A stretch of DNA of 64,000 nucleotides from Tillandsia leiboldiana (Eukaryota > Streptophyta > Magnoliopsida > Poales > Bromeliaceae), in contig CM055076.1 of assembly GCA_029204045.2 (NCBI GenBank), forward strand, positions 22,978,743 to 23,042,742. Direction: 5' to 3'. This document shows, one piece after another, positions 1 through 11,498 of the stretch. Positions within the stretch are counted from its first letter, which is position 1, and every line of letters begins with the position of its first letter. The translations under genes were made by a program, and so were the position numbers. The notes under the pieces are model-generated. The model saw only the letters and a list, made by a program, of their open reading frames with translations, was not told where the DNA came from and ran no database searches.

Positions 1-94
1 TGTCACTATCGCCGTCATCGGATCCATTCCCGCCGCCAATAATAAAAAACTTTTAATATATGTGACAGATAAAATACATAAAAAAAAATTTTGA
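1..94. repeat. Direct repeat copy 1 (second copy at 517-611)
   Basis: About 90 bases starting with tgtcactatcgccgtcatcg recur at 517-611 with a handful of mismatches. Both copies continue into an AT-rich tail. The second copy follows a gypsy-type coding scrap, so this is probably part of a degraded LTR retroelement or a local duplication. No gene is visible. Confidence 0.6.
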
Positions 95-315
95 ATTTTT
101 TTTTTTATTTTTATTTCCACTAAACCGTCCCTTCATCTTTTTCATTTTCTTTCTCAACCTCCCCCTCTCTTTTTTGCGCTCCTATCTAGCAACATGATTT
201 TTCATTTTTCCTCCACTAAATTTTTAATTTCAATTAATTTATTACGACCCTTCCCTTTCACATTCCCCTTCATCCTCACTAACATGCAATCCTTTCCCTT
301 TCTCCTATTTTAAAC

Positions 316-475
316 AATTGGTTACCAGTGCCATCATGCTGTTGAAAATTTGAATGTACCTCCGATAAAACAATGCTAATCCGTAAAAACTCCGCACTTC
401 ATGAATGCTCCTCGGAATTGGCCACTCTTGTACTGCACAAATCTTTGATGTATCTACTTTCACTCCTTCTAGAGA
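316..475 (-). pseudogene. Ty3-gypsy reverse transcriptase fragment
   Basis: On the - strand this stretch encodes a short run with the gypsy RT C-terminal signature: a WPIP-like motif, then EVRSFYGLALFYRR, then YIQIFNSMM. It resembles the conserved 'EVRSFxGLAxFYRRFI' block that precedes RNase H in plant gypsy polyproteins. Only about 50 codons are recognisable, with no LTR, integrase or protease nearby, so it is a dead scrap. Confidence 0.65.
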
Positions 476-879
476 CGATAAATCTCAAGAATGTCAAACT
501 CTCGGTCATAAAGAATGTCGCTATCGCCATCATCGGACCCATTCCTGCCACCAATAATAAAAAACTTTTAATATATGTGACAAGTAAGATACACAAAAAA
601 ATATTTGATATTTTTTTATTATTAATTATTTATATAGCTTTTATCTGCTACGAAGTGCGAGCCTTCGCTAGTTCTTATTAATTTCGCAAAGTAATTGTAA
701 ATTTCATTATTGATTCCTCACTTGTAAGGAGTAATTGAATTTTCTTAATTGTCAGACATATAGAAATACACAATTGAATTTATTATGTAGAATGTAAAAT
801 ATATCTTTAACTTAACGAATCAGCTACACAACATGAAAATGAACACTAGTTATATCATAATCACTCAAAATACTATATA

Positions 880-1352
880 TGTGACGCCCCCAATAGTTTC
901 ACATCGGATGTGGATGGAATTGTCATTGGGTTTATAGGAGACATGGACACTAGTAATAATAATTGGGCTTAAGTATTTTGGACTGTGGTTTGGGCCCAAC
1001 GAGTTATTATTGCTAGTGGGCCGGGTCGTTACATTTGGTATTAGAGCCAACAACCAGCCGGAAGTGTGTTACGAGTCTCGGCTGAGCCTGGGTCTAGATG
1101 ACAGGGCTAGCGAGACGAGTCTCACATCGCCTGGTGATCTTGGGCTGCTGTGTGTGTGTTTGGGCTGACGAGGACGTCAGACCTAAACGGGGGGAGTCTG
1201 TGACGCCCCCAATAGTCCCACATCGGATATGGATGGAATTGTCATTGGGTTTATAGGAGACATGGACACTAGTAATAATAACTGGGCTTAAGTATTTTGG
1301 GCTGTGGTTTGAACCCAACGAGTTATTATTACTAGTGGGCCGGGTTGTTACA
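880..1352 (+). mobile_element. Complete TRIM retrotransposon with 154-bp LTRs (non-5S type)
   Basis: Two near-identical 154-bp LTRs (880-1033 and 1199-1352) begin tgtgacgccccc and end gttaca. Each contains the cccacatcgg motif common in plant TRIM LTRs. A tRNA-iMet-type primer site, tggtattagagcc, lies at 1036-1048, and a purine tract (acggggggagtc) precedes the right LTR. The element is flanked by the 5-bp TSD atata (875-879 and 1353-1357). The internal part is about 165 bp with no coding capacity, as expected for a TRIM mobilised in trans. Confidence 0.88.
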
Positions 1353-1366
1353 ATATATCGAATAGG

Positions 1367-1407
1367 AGCCCAACGAGTTATTATTGCTAGTGGGTCGGGT
1401 CGTTACA
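1367..1407 (+). repeat. Duplicated end of the TRIM LTR
   Basis: About 40 bases matching the 3' end of the adjacent TRIM LTR (cccaacgagttattattgct onward to gttaca) occur again directly downstream and are again followed by atatatcgg. This looks like a small tandem duplication of the LTR end plus its target flank. Confidence 0.7.
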
Positions 1408-1771
1408 ATATATCGGATTATCAAATTTTATAGTTTTTTAGCATAAGTCTATTTTTACCTTTATCACAAAATTAGTTAAATAATTAATTATAATTGAATT
1501 TAGTATTTTTTTTTTTTTCCAACAATTCTAATCTGACTGTAATTAAAATTCTAATGAGTGCTAATCCACTTTACTCTAATGGAGCAACAATTCATGCTCG
1601 ATCTTAACATTTACGAACAACGATTACGTTGCACTTTGCTACACTTAACCTATCTCAAGTTCTACAATATTTTCATTATTCTGCGGAGAAAAACTATTGT
1701 GAGAAATCTATATACCAAAAACATAAGAAACTCTGATACATATTGTGAGGAATTTATATACCAAAAACTTA

Positions 1772-2396
1772 GACCTCGTTTGGTTGGGATATAAAAGGGG
1801 GGGGGGATAAGGGGTTATGCTCTCCTTCATATGTAAACAAAATTAATTATGGTGGAAATAGGTTGTTTCCATCTTAACGGGCTATTCCAGGGTTGGGTGG
1901 GAACAGTTTGTTCTTACCCTAGTTTGTTCACACCCAAAAATACTTTTTTACATATTTTTCGAGACAATTAAAATTTATAAATTTTTAAATTTATGAATTT
2001 TTAAATTTTTAACTTTAATTTTAAATTATATATTTTTAAAATTTATATAAATTATAAATTTTTCAATTTTTCAATTTTTTATACAAATTTTTAAATTTAT
2101 ACAAATTTTTAATTTTTTTATATACAAAAGCTAAAATTAAATAATACAAATACAAATTATAATTAAATTTCTTTTAAATAGGTTTTTAAGGTAAAGGGCA
2201 ATTCTGTCAATTAAAAAAATTTTCTTCCGTCTATTTTTCTTATTCCATTTTATCAAATCAGCCATAATTTTTCTAATACTTGATACAGCTCTAATGCTCA
2301 TCCAAATATAAAAATACATTAGTTTCTGCTTATTCCTGAACTTATACCTATTTCTGAAATAAATAGTTCTCGCTTATACCCGAACCAAACGCAACC
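1772..2396. mobile_element. AT-rich Harbinger/hAT-like MITE with cgtttggtt termini
   Basis: The left end reads gacctcgtttggttgggata. The right end reads ttatacccgaaccaaacgcaacc, which is its approximate inverse. The interior is AT-rich non-coding sequence. No convincing TSD was found, so the superfamily is uncertain. Similar termini occur at 9724-10819 and around 21310-22832. Confidence 0.5.
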
Positions 2397-2772
2397 AAAA
2401 TTATTAAGGAACTATTATATGAATCCTTGAGTCTACCAATATGACCCCATTGATTTAAACAGTATATTAAGTTAGTATCGATAAAATTAGATTGAACCGA
2501 CTAGTTCGACCAGTTAGACTGTAATCCAATCTGTTAAGCGGTTTGGTTCAACTCTTTGAATTGAATAAGATTAGGAACAATTTTGATCTGATAGAAGTAA
2601 TAGACGTTTTAAATATAATGACATTTTAACCATAATAAATATTTTAGATATAATTTTAAATGTAAAAATTAAAAGGGCTAAAATTACTTGTAAAAAAAAT
2701 ATAATGGTAGAACCAATGATTAGCAATGTCAACGAGCTAGATTTGGATGAGTATTCAAAAACTTGAATCCGT
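2397..2772. other. AT-rich intergenic sequence
   Basis: No conserved open frame, RNA gene or clear repeat is visible here. The sequence is AT-rich and non-coding in character. Confidence 0.5.
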
Positions 2773-2777
2773 ACCTG

Positions 2778-3363
2778 TGTGACGCCTCAACTTTCTAGGG
2801 GGTCACCCATCCTAGAACTACTCTAGTGCTAGCACGCTTAACTCTCTTAACCTCTTGAATTTTGCTACCATCCAAAATGCTAAAGCCGGGTTAAGAGATT
2901 TAGTCATATTATATCATTTATATATAGGACTAATCCAAATTCCGGGAGTGTCACATTCTTCCCCCCTTTAAGTCCTGACGTCCTCGTCAGGCTCAAAGAC
3001 ACTCACAAGCACCAGGCGATGTGAGACTCGTCTCGCTAGCCTTAGCCGACCTTGTGGGGAGCTGCACTCCACCCACAACGGTTATTAGCCGGGGAGCCTC
3101 GCTCTACCCGCTAAATAATCCTGGCTCAGCCAGCCAGCCGAGACTTATCTCACATTTTCGGCTGGTGAATGGCTCTGATACCAACTGTAACGCCCCAACT
3201 TTCCAGAGGATCACCCATCCTAGAACTACTCTAGCTCTAGCACGCTTAACTCTCTTAACCTTTTGGGTCTTACTACCATCCAAAATGCTAAAGTCGGGTT
3301 AAGAGATTTAGTCCTATTATATTATTTATATATAGGACTAATCCAAATTCCAGAGGTGTCACA
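2778..3363 (-). mobile_element. Complete Cassandra TRIM with 5S rRNA-like LTRs
   Basis: Two 178-bp LTRs (2778-2955 and 3186-3363) start tgtgacgcc or tgtaacgcc and end gtgtcaca. A perfect 5-bp TSD, acctg, flanks the element (2773-2777 and 3364-3368). The - strand is the sense strand: the tRNA-iMet primer site (reverse complement of ggctctgatacca) is at 3171-3183, and a purine tract lies at 2956-2970. Each LTR carries a 5S rRNA-like block in sense. That combination is the hallmark of the Cassandra family. There is no coding capacity. Confidence 0.92.
2801..2842 (-). promoter_or_regulatory. 5S rRNA-like internal promoter block in Cassandra LTR
   Basis: Read on the - strand this block runs gttaagcgtgctagcactag and then agtagttctaggatgggtga. 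It closely matches the 3' half of plant 5S rRNA, which contains the A and C boxes for RNA polymerase III. The same block is in the right LTR at about 3210-3250. It is part of the element and not a 5S gene, because the 5' half of 5S rRNA is missing. Confidence 0.8.
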
Positions 3364-3368
3364 ACCTG

Positions 3369-4327
3369 ACTATCAATCCCAAAACCAGTATTTGAACCAA
3401 CGGATTTCAAAATTCTATATCCAAACTTGAAACTAACTAAAAATTTAAAACTCAAACCCAAACACGAAAATCCGAACCTAAAACAATTATTTTTCTTTAC
3501 TATATTTCAAAGAGAGGAGATATAGAAATATGAAACAAAGAGAGAAGATATATGCTAGATTAGATAATAATATAGTGGAGCAAAATCACTTAATTACTCA
3601 TAAATCAAAAGACTAAAATATTATTTTTTAAGGTATTTGATAATCGGTACCTCTCTAAAAGTGATATGTTATTGCAGGTCACAACTAAATAAAAATTAAA
3701 TATGAGTCGTTGAATAGAAATGAATGAACATCATCAAAAAATAAAAAGTATAGAAGCATTGCTCAAAGTAATATAGCATCTTAATAATTATCGCATCGTC
3801 AATAATAATAATGTTACATCACTTTCACATTACTGACGCATTAATATTTAGTCAATTAAATTAATTTCTAAGATTTGATTATAATAATTTAAAAAGTTTA
3901 AGCTAGAAATTATAACAAACAAAAATGTGAGAACCAATATATAAAGCACCTTATTATTTGAGGACCAAAGTGTAATTTAGTCTTGTTTGTGTATTATTTA
4001 TGAGAAATGTCTACAGCCAAAAGGATTGCAATACCTATAATCCCGATTCAAGGTTGGTAGGGTTTACTAACCATTTTGAGTTTTAATTTATTTTTTAAAA
4101 AAATATAAGATAGAAAAAGAAAGAAAGCCAATGAATTAGAGTAGTGAGATTATAACTCAAAATATTCACTTCAAAGTGACCAGTAAAATTTATCCCACTT
4201 TAAAATATATATACTCCTTTTGGAATGTAAGATATACACTTACTTTGGAGTGCATAAGAAGTATTTTTCTTGTTTGTAGGTTAAAATGTATTTTTTTTGT
4301 TTATATTTTAAAGTGCATAAGAAGCAT
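3369..4327. other. AT-rich intergenic sequence
   Basis: Nothing coding or structured stands out. The stretch contains short A/T runs and no open frame of note. Confidence 0.5.
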
Positions 4328-4336
4328 TTTAAAATA

Positions 4337-4740
4337 GGCTAAATTACAGAAAACCTCCTTATAATATTCCGGTTTTTTACTTTGACCCCCTGTCTTTTAA
4401 AAGCCTACATTTTGCTCGTAATTACCGAATTGTCTTTAGGGGGCAACGGCATTAACGGAGGAGGTAAATTGACGAAAATGCCCTTACCTTATATTGGAGG
4501 GAAAAGGTAATGGATGAAAGAGAAAGGAGTTTAGACTTATTTTCTGCCATTTTTAAAGGGTATTTTGAATATATCCAATAATATTTTTAAAAAAACTGAC
4601 GGCTCACTCACGGAATCGTGACGGCGGTGGGGTAAATACATATTTCGGTAATTACGAGGGGGCAAAATATAGGCTTTTAAAAGACAGGGGGGCAAAGTAA
4701 AAAAGTGAGATATTACAGGAGAATTTTCTGTAATTTAGTC
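4337..4740. mobile_element. Mutator-type MITE with 9-bp TSD
   Basis: The termini are ggctaaattacagaaaa and its inverse ttttctgtaatttagtc. The arms extend inward with further complementarity (the aaagcctacattttgc and gcaaaatataggctttt region). A perfect 9-bp duplication, tttaaaata, flanks the element (4328-4336 and 4741-4749). A 9-bp TSD is characteristic of Mutator-like elements. The interior is non-coding. Confidence 0.82.
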
Positions 4741-4749
4741 TTTAAAATA

Positions 4750-5402
<653 letters not shown>

Positions 5403-7192
5403 AATAATTGCCTGTGTACCCCTGAAATCTGAAGAAATATCTGATTTACCCCTTTTATTTTTTTCTTTCCAATATACCCCTCATACGTTCCACCGTTATT
5501 AAAAATACCCCTACTGTTTCCCTTTGTTAAGTTAATGTCACGCCTCGAGTCCGCCAATTTGTACGGTTCGGGCACGCCAACAGACCCGCCAATCGAGTAA
5601 GACCTTTTCCTACCCGAAAGGAACGGTAACATCCATAATGACACAACAAGTGTATGCGGAAGCTCAATATCAGAGTACTAAAAATCACTACAAATTTAAA
5701 ACTTTCATTCAATAACAATTAGTTAATGCAGAAATGAAAGCATACCGGAGTGAACCATAACTTAAATTTATTACACTTTACATTTCTGAACTTGCAAATA
5801 AAATTATTACAACTCTTTTACATGATTTCCTCACCATACAAGGTTCACTCAATAAACATATATAAAGGGATACCTCTGCTAGACCCTCTAGGTCTCTATG
5901 TTGCCGGGCCATTGCCCCTGTCGTATACCTCGCCGTCTGCATCTGAACCGTCGCGATCGCTGCATCCATACCTGAACCTGTGGGGGGGGAGTCACCCAAG
6001 GGGTGTGAGAACTACGACATAGTTCCCAGTGGGTTCAACCACCGAGATAAAGTGTCCTACACCACTTGGTCCAATGGAAGCAATAATAATAGTGCTAGGA
6101 AACTAAAATCCTCAATATCAACATGCAACTATGCACAATAATATATCACTATCTCTATATACTCATCAACCCAGCACTACTCTATCTAGTCATATCAGGC
6201 TACTAAGCACCCACTCGGCCACTATGCCGCTGTATACAGGGTCAAACTAACCCGGCCACCTTGGCCATTCTAATTTCTCTTTATTTCTTTAAATTCTGGT
6301 GCTTTAGTTCAACTTGACCCTCAAAAATTCTTATCCAACGGGCCCCAGCCCGGTAGTCCTGCTACCATAAGATAAGATTTCTAAGGTTACCGATAACACT
6401 CGCAAGTGTTACCCCGTCCTACGAGAGAAACGTGCCAGACGGGTCACTGCCCGGGAGAGGGATCCTGCCGCTCCTCCAACAAGGGTCACGTTTCCTCCCC
6501 GCAGGTACGCCCGTTTTATCTTTATATTTTCTTTCTTTTCTTTTCTTTTTCTTTCTCTTTTACTTTAGTTCTTAGCCTCTTTGCCTTAGAACACTTGCTT
6601 TTCTTTCTTATTCGAGCTTATAGCTCCCTTTGTGCCACTGGCAAATCTCTTTCTCTTTCCTTTGAGCATCTAGCTCTTTACTTTCACTTTTAGCCTTTCG
6701 AAAGTACCTCGTCCGACGGGTCACTGCCCAGGGAGTCCTGCTCCACTTGACGAGTCTCAAATTCGAAGGATCCATTTACATTCTCTTTATGCTTTTTAGC
6801 CACTTTTAGCTTGCTTTTAACTTTGCCATTTTTACAACAAATTATCTCTTATCCTAGGTCTCGCCATAAGGATAACTAGAGAGTCTCCTGGACTCTTAAA
6901 CATTTCACTTTTTTTTACTTAACTCAAATTGAAGTTAAAGTTATCGTTCATTTGCGCAACCACCCTATGACTTTCTAGGGTTGTATTTATTTAATTTTTT
7001 AACCCTGAGATCTTATCCCACTTTCCTGATTCCTCATTAAATCCTAGAGTTAACTTAACTCTATTTTCCTGTTCCACTATTAACTTAGAGTTACATTGAC
7101 TCTAATTTCCTGTTTCCCCTTTCATGTCTCCACATTTGACCCATTTTTTCATTCTCTTGATTCCTTACTGAATCCTAGAGTCAACTTGACTC

Positions 7193-7480
7193 TATTTTTC
7201 TGTCTGTGAGTTTAAACTCTTCTAGCTCAACTTAGGTTCCCTTTACCTAAGTTCCATGTCATACTTGTCCTAGAGTTCCTAGACTCTATGCTGACCACTA
7301 GTTCACCTTAGGTTCTCTTTACCTAAGTTCCATGCCATACACATCCTAGAGTTCTCTGACTCTATGCTGATCACTAGTTCTCCTTAGGTTTCCTTTACCT
7401 AAGTTCCATGTCATATACGTCCTAGAGTTCTCTGACTCTATATTGATCACTCTATCCAGTGTCCTTAGGTTGTCACCTAA
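7193..7480. repeat. 76-bp tandem repeat inside the solo LTR
   Basis: The motif cctagagttc recurs at 7269, 7345 and 7421, exactly 76 bp apart. Each is followed by a gactctatgctga block and ccttaggtt/cctaagttccatg segments. About three to four units are present, and the outer ones are diverged. Confidence 0.75.
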
Positions 7481-8017
7481 GACCATGCCAATCGTCCTCC
7501 CTAGGATAACTCCTAAGTTGATGTCACTCGTCAAACCCCTATACTAGGTTTTCTCCTAGTCTTACTACCAACAACTGTTATTCCCTTATGTCACGTGATT
7601 CCTAGGGTTATACCCTAACATGCTCATAATCATGAATAGCTAATCATTTTCATGCATGCAATTATTTTCATCTCATTCATAAAATAGTAATTATTTCTAC
7701 GCATGCATATTCATCATATATGTTTGGCAACCAACAGTTGCACTTTTCCTCTGTATCTCTTTGCACATGCACAACCATTCCCCTATCTCTGGCAACCAAC
7801 AGTTGCTCGTTTTCATCTGAATCCATCTATACAGGCAATCAATATCATAATTACCTAACGCCTCTAACATGCTACTATCATGCTTCGAATCGAAAAGCAA
7901 AGGAGCAAGGGGAGAGGTCACCCAATTTCGGCAGAATTTCCCACCTTGTGGTGTCCCCAATTGCTCGTAGACACTTGCAATTGGTCTCCGCGCGATTCCA
8001 CTTGTCCCCACGAGCTT

Positions 8018-8460
8018 GCACGCAAAACGGTGCACATCCACCAAACCTGCACGTAAAACGGTGCGCGTCAGAAAAATCCACACGCAAAACGGTGCGCGCC
8101 ACTTCAGTCAGCACGCAAAACGATACGCGTCAACTCAATCTGCACGCAAAACGGTGCACGTACCTCAAATCTGCACGCAAAACGGTGCACGTTCGACTGT
8201 AGGATTGCACGCAAAACGATGCACATTTTTTTAGTTCTGCACGAAAAATGATGTATAATATTAAGGTCAGCACGCAAAACGGTGCGCGACAACACGATCG
8301 GCACGCAAAACGGTGCACGTATCTCAAATCTGCATATAAAATGGTGCACGCCTCACTGTAGGGTTGTACGCAAAACGATGCACGTTTTTTTAGTCCTGCA
8401 CGAAAAATGATGCATAATATTAGGGTCGGCACGCAAAACGGTGCGCGTCAAAAATACCCG
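8018..8460. repeat. 31-bp dyad minisatellite, 14 units, with 159-bp higher-order period
   Basis: The core gcacgcaaaacggtgcacg recurs at 8018, 8049, 8080, 8111, 8142, 8173, 8207, 8239, 8270, 8301, 8332, 8366, 8398 and 8429. Spacing is 31 bp, with two 34-bp and two 32-bp steps. Each intact core is a small dyad, gcac-N8-gtgc. The segments between cores differ along the array, but units 5-9 match units 10-14 at exactly 159 bp, so a five-unit block was duplicated. The array lies within the solo LTR. Confidence 0.92.
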
Positions 8461-8838
8461 CGACAGTCCGTGCAGCAACGGTACAACAGAACTCGGTCCC
8501 TAATACGCAAAACGATACGGGGTCAAATTTAATGTCCAAAAAGGAACCCTACAAATTGTGCTAAAAATATCGAAAAGAAAACAACGAACGGTCTACCTCG
8601 ACAGCGTCGCGTAGTTCATCTGACTTTTTAGAGCACTTTGCGCGCTCCACGAGATCGTCGAAGCGTCGTTCCCTCCCCACGAATCCCCTCTTTCGCTCTC
8701 CCTCGTGCTCGGGTGGAGAAGGAAAGGGAGAAGAGGAAGAAGAATGACGGTGCGGGGGAGGAGGAAGAAGAAGAAGAAGAAGGAAAGAAAAGGAGAAAAG
8801 AAGGGAGAGGGGTGGATCGTGGACCGGGTCCACGGTCC

Positions 8839-8856
8839 CCCCCCCCCCCCCCCCCG
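8839..8856. repeat. Poly-C run in GC-rich part of the LTR
   Basis: A C homopolymer of about 18 bases inside a very GC-rich segment (8600-9000) of the solo LTR. Length is prone to assembly error. Confidence 0.9.
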
Positions 8857-9649
8857 AACGGGAACTTGGGTGGCGGTCCACCAGGCAAGGGGGCGTGCAC
8901 CAGGTCCAGGCGGCGCCCCCCTGCGCCACGTGGCGCGCGTCCTGCGCGCCACGCGGGCGCGCACCCGCGCCTTGCGCAGCACGCCTCTGCCGCCTCGGAA
9001 TTCGCACATCATTTTGAAAATTCGTTTTTGTCTCGTTTTCTATCCGTTTCTTGTCCGTTTCCGTCCAAATTTAACAGGCGATTTCGTTTCAGCTTAATTT
9101 ACCATAAAAAATTTTAAATTTTCAATTTGGGTCATTTCTGGGTCACCAAAAGCCTCACTGTATCCAGAATCACTGGCGGACTCCGTTCTCGCAATCCGGG
9201 TATCCGATCAACACGAAACTTTTACTGTAACCTTAAAATAGTATTACGGAGCTCCCCGAATTTTCTCAGAATTTTCTGACACTATTGGCGGAGCCCGTTC
9301 TCACTATCGGGTATCCGATTAACGCGAAACTTTTTCTGTGGTCTTAAAACATATTTACGGGGCTCCCGTAATTTTCTCGGAATTTTCCGACACTGTGAAT
9401 TTTGCACTAAAAATCTGGGCCCCCTTTCTCAAATAAATTTTTAGATCTCTCCATTTTAACCCGATTTGGGCCCAACTCGCGTCCAAATGTTCCTTACTTC
9501 CCCAACTTTCATAACACTAGTATTTCATACCACCTTTATCTACATTTATTTATGCGCCGAAAATCCGGTACTTTACAGTTAACTAGGGTTAAACTAGAGT
9601 TAAATAATAATCGGAATTGAAAACTATCAGATATACCTATTTTGCCCGG

Positions 9650-9723
9650 GTTTAGGGTTTAGGGTTTTAGGGTTTAGGGCTTAGAATTTTTTAGGGTTTT
9701 AGGGTTTAGGGTTTAGGGTTTTA
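9650..9723. repeat. Interstitial telomere-like TTTAGGG repeats, left part
   Basis: Runs of tttaggg and ttttaggg with minor variants. The array resumes at 10820-10898 after the Harbinger-like insertion, so it was once a single block of about 150 bp inside a family A MITE. Confidence 0.85.
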
Positions 9724-10819
9724 GGCCCCGTTTGGTTCGGGGATTAATTTCTGAGGTATAAATTTTTTTATACCTGGGATAGCTTGCTATTCCGGGATAA
9801 AGAAGTATAAAAGTTAAATTGCGTTTGGTTGAAAAGTTGATATTCTCTGGAATAGCTAAAATAGTGTTTGGTTGAAATTATGGAATAGTGGAGGATAGTG
9901 AAAAAAGAAGATAGAATTTTTTTCAAAATGCCAACTTTGCCCTTATCTTTTTTTTTGTAAGAAAATTAATTTAAAAATTATATTTAATTTGAAGCAATTT
10001 AATTATAAGTAATAAATTATATCTTACCTAAAAAAATAATAATTTTTATTTTATAGTATATTTTACTGCAAATTTTAAAAATGAAAGTGCAAATGAATTT
10101 TAAAAATTATAAATTTTAAATTATAAATTTTAATTTTAATTTTAATTATAAATTATAAATTATAAATTTTAATTTTAATTTAAAACTTTAATTTTAAATT
10201 TTAATTTTAAATTTTAAATTTTAATTTTAAACTTTAATTTTAAATTTTAATTTTCAAATTTTATTTTAAATTTTGAATTTTAAAAATTTAATTGTAAATT
10301 ATAATTTTAAATTTTAAATTTTAAAATTTATATTTGAAATTTTTTAATTTGAAATTTTAAATTTAAAATTTCACATTCAAATTTTAAAATTTTAAAATTC
10401 AAATTCAAATTTGAAATTTAAAATTTATAATTTAAAATTTCGCATTAAAATTTTAAAATTTTAAAATTGAAAATTTAAAATTTTATAATTCAAATTCAAT
10501 TTTAAAATTTTAAAATTTGAAAATTAAATCGTAATTTTAAAATTTTAAAATTAAAAATTTAAATATTATATTTTTAAATTTAATTTTTTGTATTGAAAGT
10601 TTTTGTATTGAAAATTAAAGTGAAAAAATTTAATCCCTGCCCCCCTTATTCCACTATTCCGGCTCCCCTATGGGATAAATCTTAACGGGTTATCCTAGAA
10701 TAACCCGTTAAGAAGGGGATAAAAAAAAAATTTATCCCCTGCCTTTTTTGTATGGTGTTTGGCAAGAATAGGGGGATAAAGGGGGTTATTCCCCCTTTAT
10801 CCCCCAACCAAACGCTGCC
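9724..10819. mobile_element. PIF/Harbinger (Tourist-like) non-autonomous element
   Basis: Termini ggccccgtttggttcgggga and, at the other end, atcccccaaccaaacgctgcc are inverse of each other with two or three changes. The 3-bp TSD tta (9721-9723 and 10820-10822) is the Harbinger target. The interior is about 1.1 kb of AT-rich low-complexity sequence built from aaatttt-type blocks. There is no transposase. Confidence 0.78.
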
Positions 10820-10898
10820 TTAGGGTTTAGAGTTTAGGGTTTTGTAGGGTTTTATGGTTTAGGGTTTAGGGTTTAGGGTTTAGGGTTTAGGATTTAGG
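10820..10898. repeat. Interstitial telomere-like TTTAGGG repeats, right part
   Basis: Continuation of the array broken by the Harbinger-like insertion. It includes four consecutive gtttagg units and degenerate ones. Confidence 0.85.
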
Positions 10899-11091
10899 GT
10901 ATATTTGAAAGGGCAAAATGGTAATTTCACACAGATAACGGCAGCTCCAAACGGTACACTAACAGAGTTTAACTTCATGGGTATTTTGGAAAGAAGTTGG
11001 AACGTAAGAAGGGTAGTTTTAATATTAGCCTTCTAACAGAGGTAAATCTGAAAACAGGAAAATTTTTAGGGGTATATAGGAAATTGCCCCT

Positions 11092-11498
11092 TTTTTTTTA
11101 CTTGATGGAGAGTTTAGTTAAAAATAAGTGATTTAATAAAAAAAAATAGATATTTTATCATTTTCTTTTTGATAATTTTACAAAATTTGATGTATTTAAT
11201 CACTTTCTAGCATATAAAATTAGATCAGTCAATTATTAATGACTAATGAAGTTATTAAATTTGATAATTTTTTAAAACTTACTAGTTAAGTATCAAATTC
11301 AAATAAAAAGACAATTAAAATTTGAGAAGGTCTCAAACCAAAAACCCTTAGCCCTAGGGCGAGGTGCCGCACTCTTTTTGAGAGAAAAGTAGCATGTTAT
11401 TCATTTCGTTCATTTTTTTAAAAAGTAAACTTAGCTGAAAATTATGAAGCAACTAAGCTTCGAATTTGGGACCTCAGATACCAACCATCAAGCTGTAC
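11092..11498. other. AT-rich intergenic sequence
   Basis: No gene is seen. Part of this sequence (ctagcatataaaattagatc, then gacaattaaaatttgagaag) is similar to 14030-14210, indicating a diverged dispersed repeat. Confidence 0.4.

Larger units (their letters stand above)
5536..9577 (-). mobile_element. About 4-kb solo LTR of a Ty3-gypsy-like retrotransposon
   Basis: The block begins tgtcacgcctcg and ends ctttaca, giving tg...ca termini. A perfect 5-bp TSD, gttaa (5531-5535 and 9578-9582), flanks it. The empty site is visible in sister family A copies, which read gttaactagggtt straight through. The length of 4042 bp suits the long LTRs of some plant gypsy lineages. The leader-like GC-rich segment near 8600-9000 resembles that of the LTR fragment at 33820-35040, and both point to the - strand. 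Open frames inside are GC-rich artefacts, and no gag or pol is present. Confidence 0.8.

Noticed and set aside
2801..3250. 5S rRNA gene
   Set aside because: Only the promoter-containing half is present, repeated in both LTRs of a Cassandra element.
7697..8432. Cys/His-rich repetitive frames (FCVQ... repeats)
   Set aside because: They only translate the 31-bp minisatellite; open frames persist because the repeat lacks stops in some frames.
8018..8460. CRISPR-like repeat-spacer array
   Set aside because: It lies inside a plant LTR, the repeats are imperfect, and the 'spacers' are themselves duplicated at 159 bp, so it is a minisatellite.
8561..9117. Overlapping 130-159-codon open frames on both strands
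   Set aside because: They are by-products of a very GC-rich LTR segment; no domain, and frames overlap on opposite strands.
9650..10898. Chromosome end (telomere)
   Set aside because: The repeats are short, degenerate, interrupted and embedded in a MITE with further sequence on both sides.
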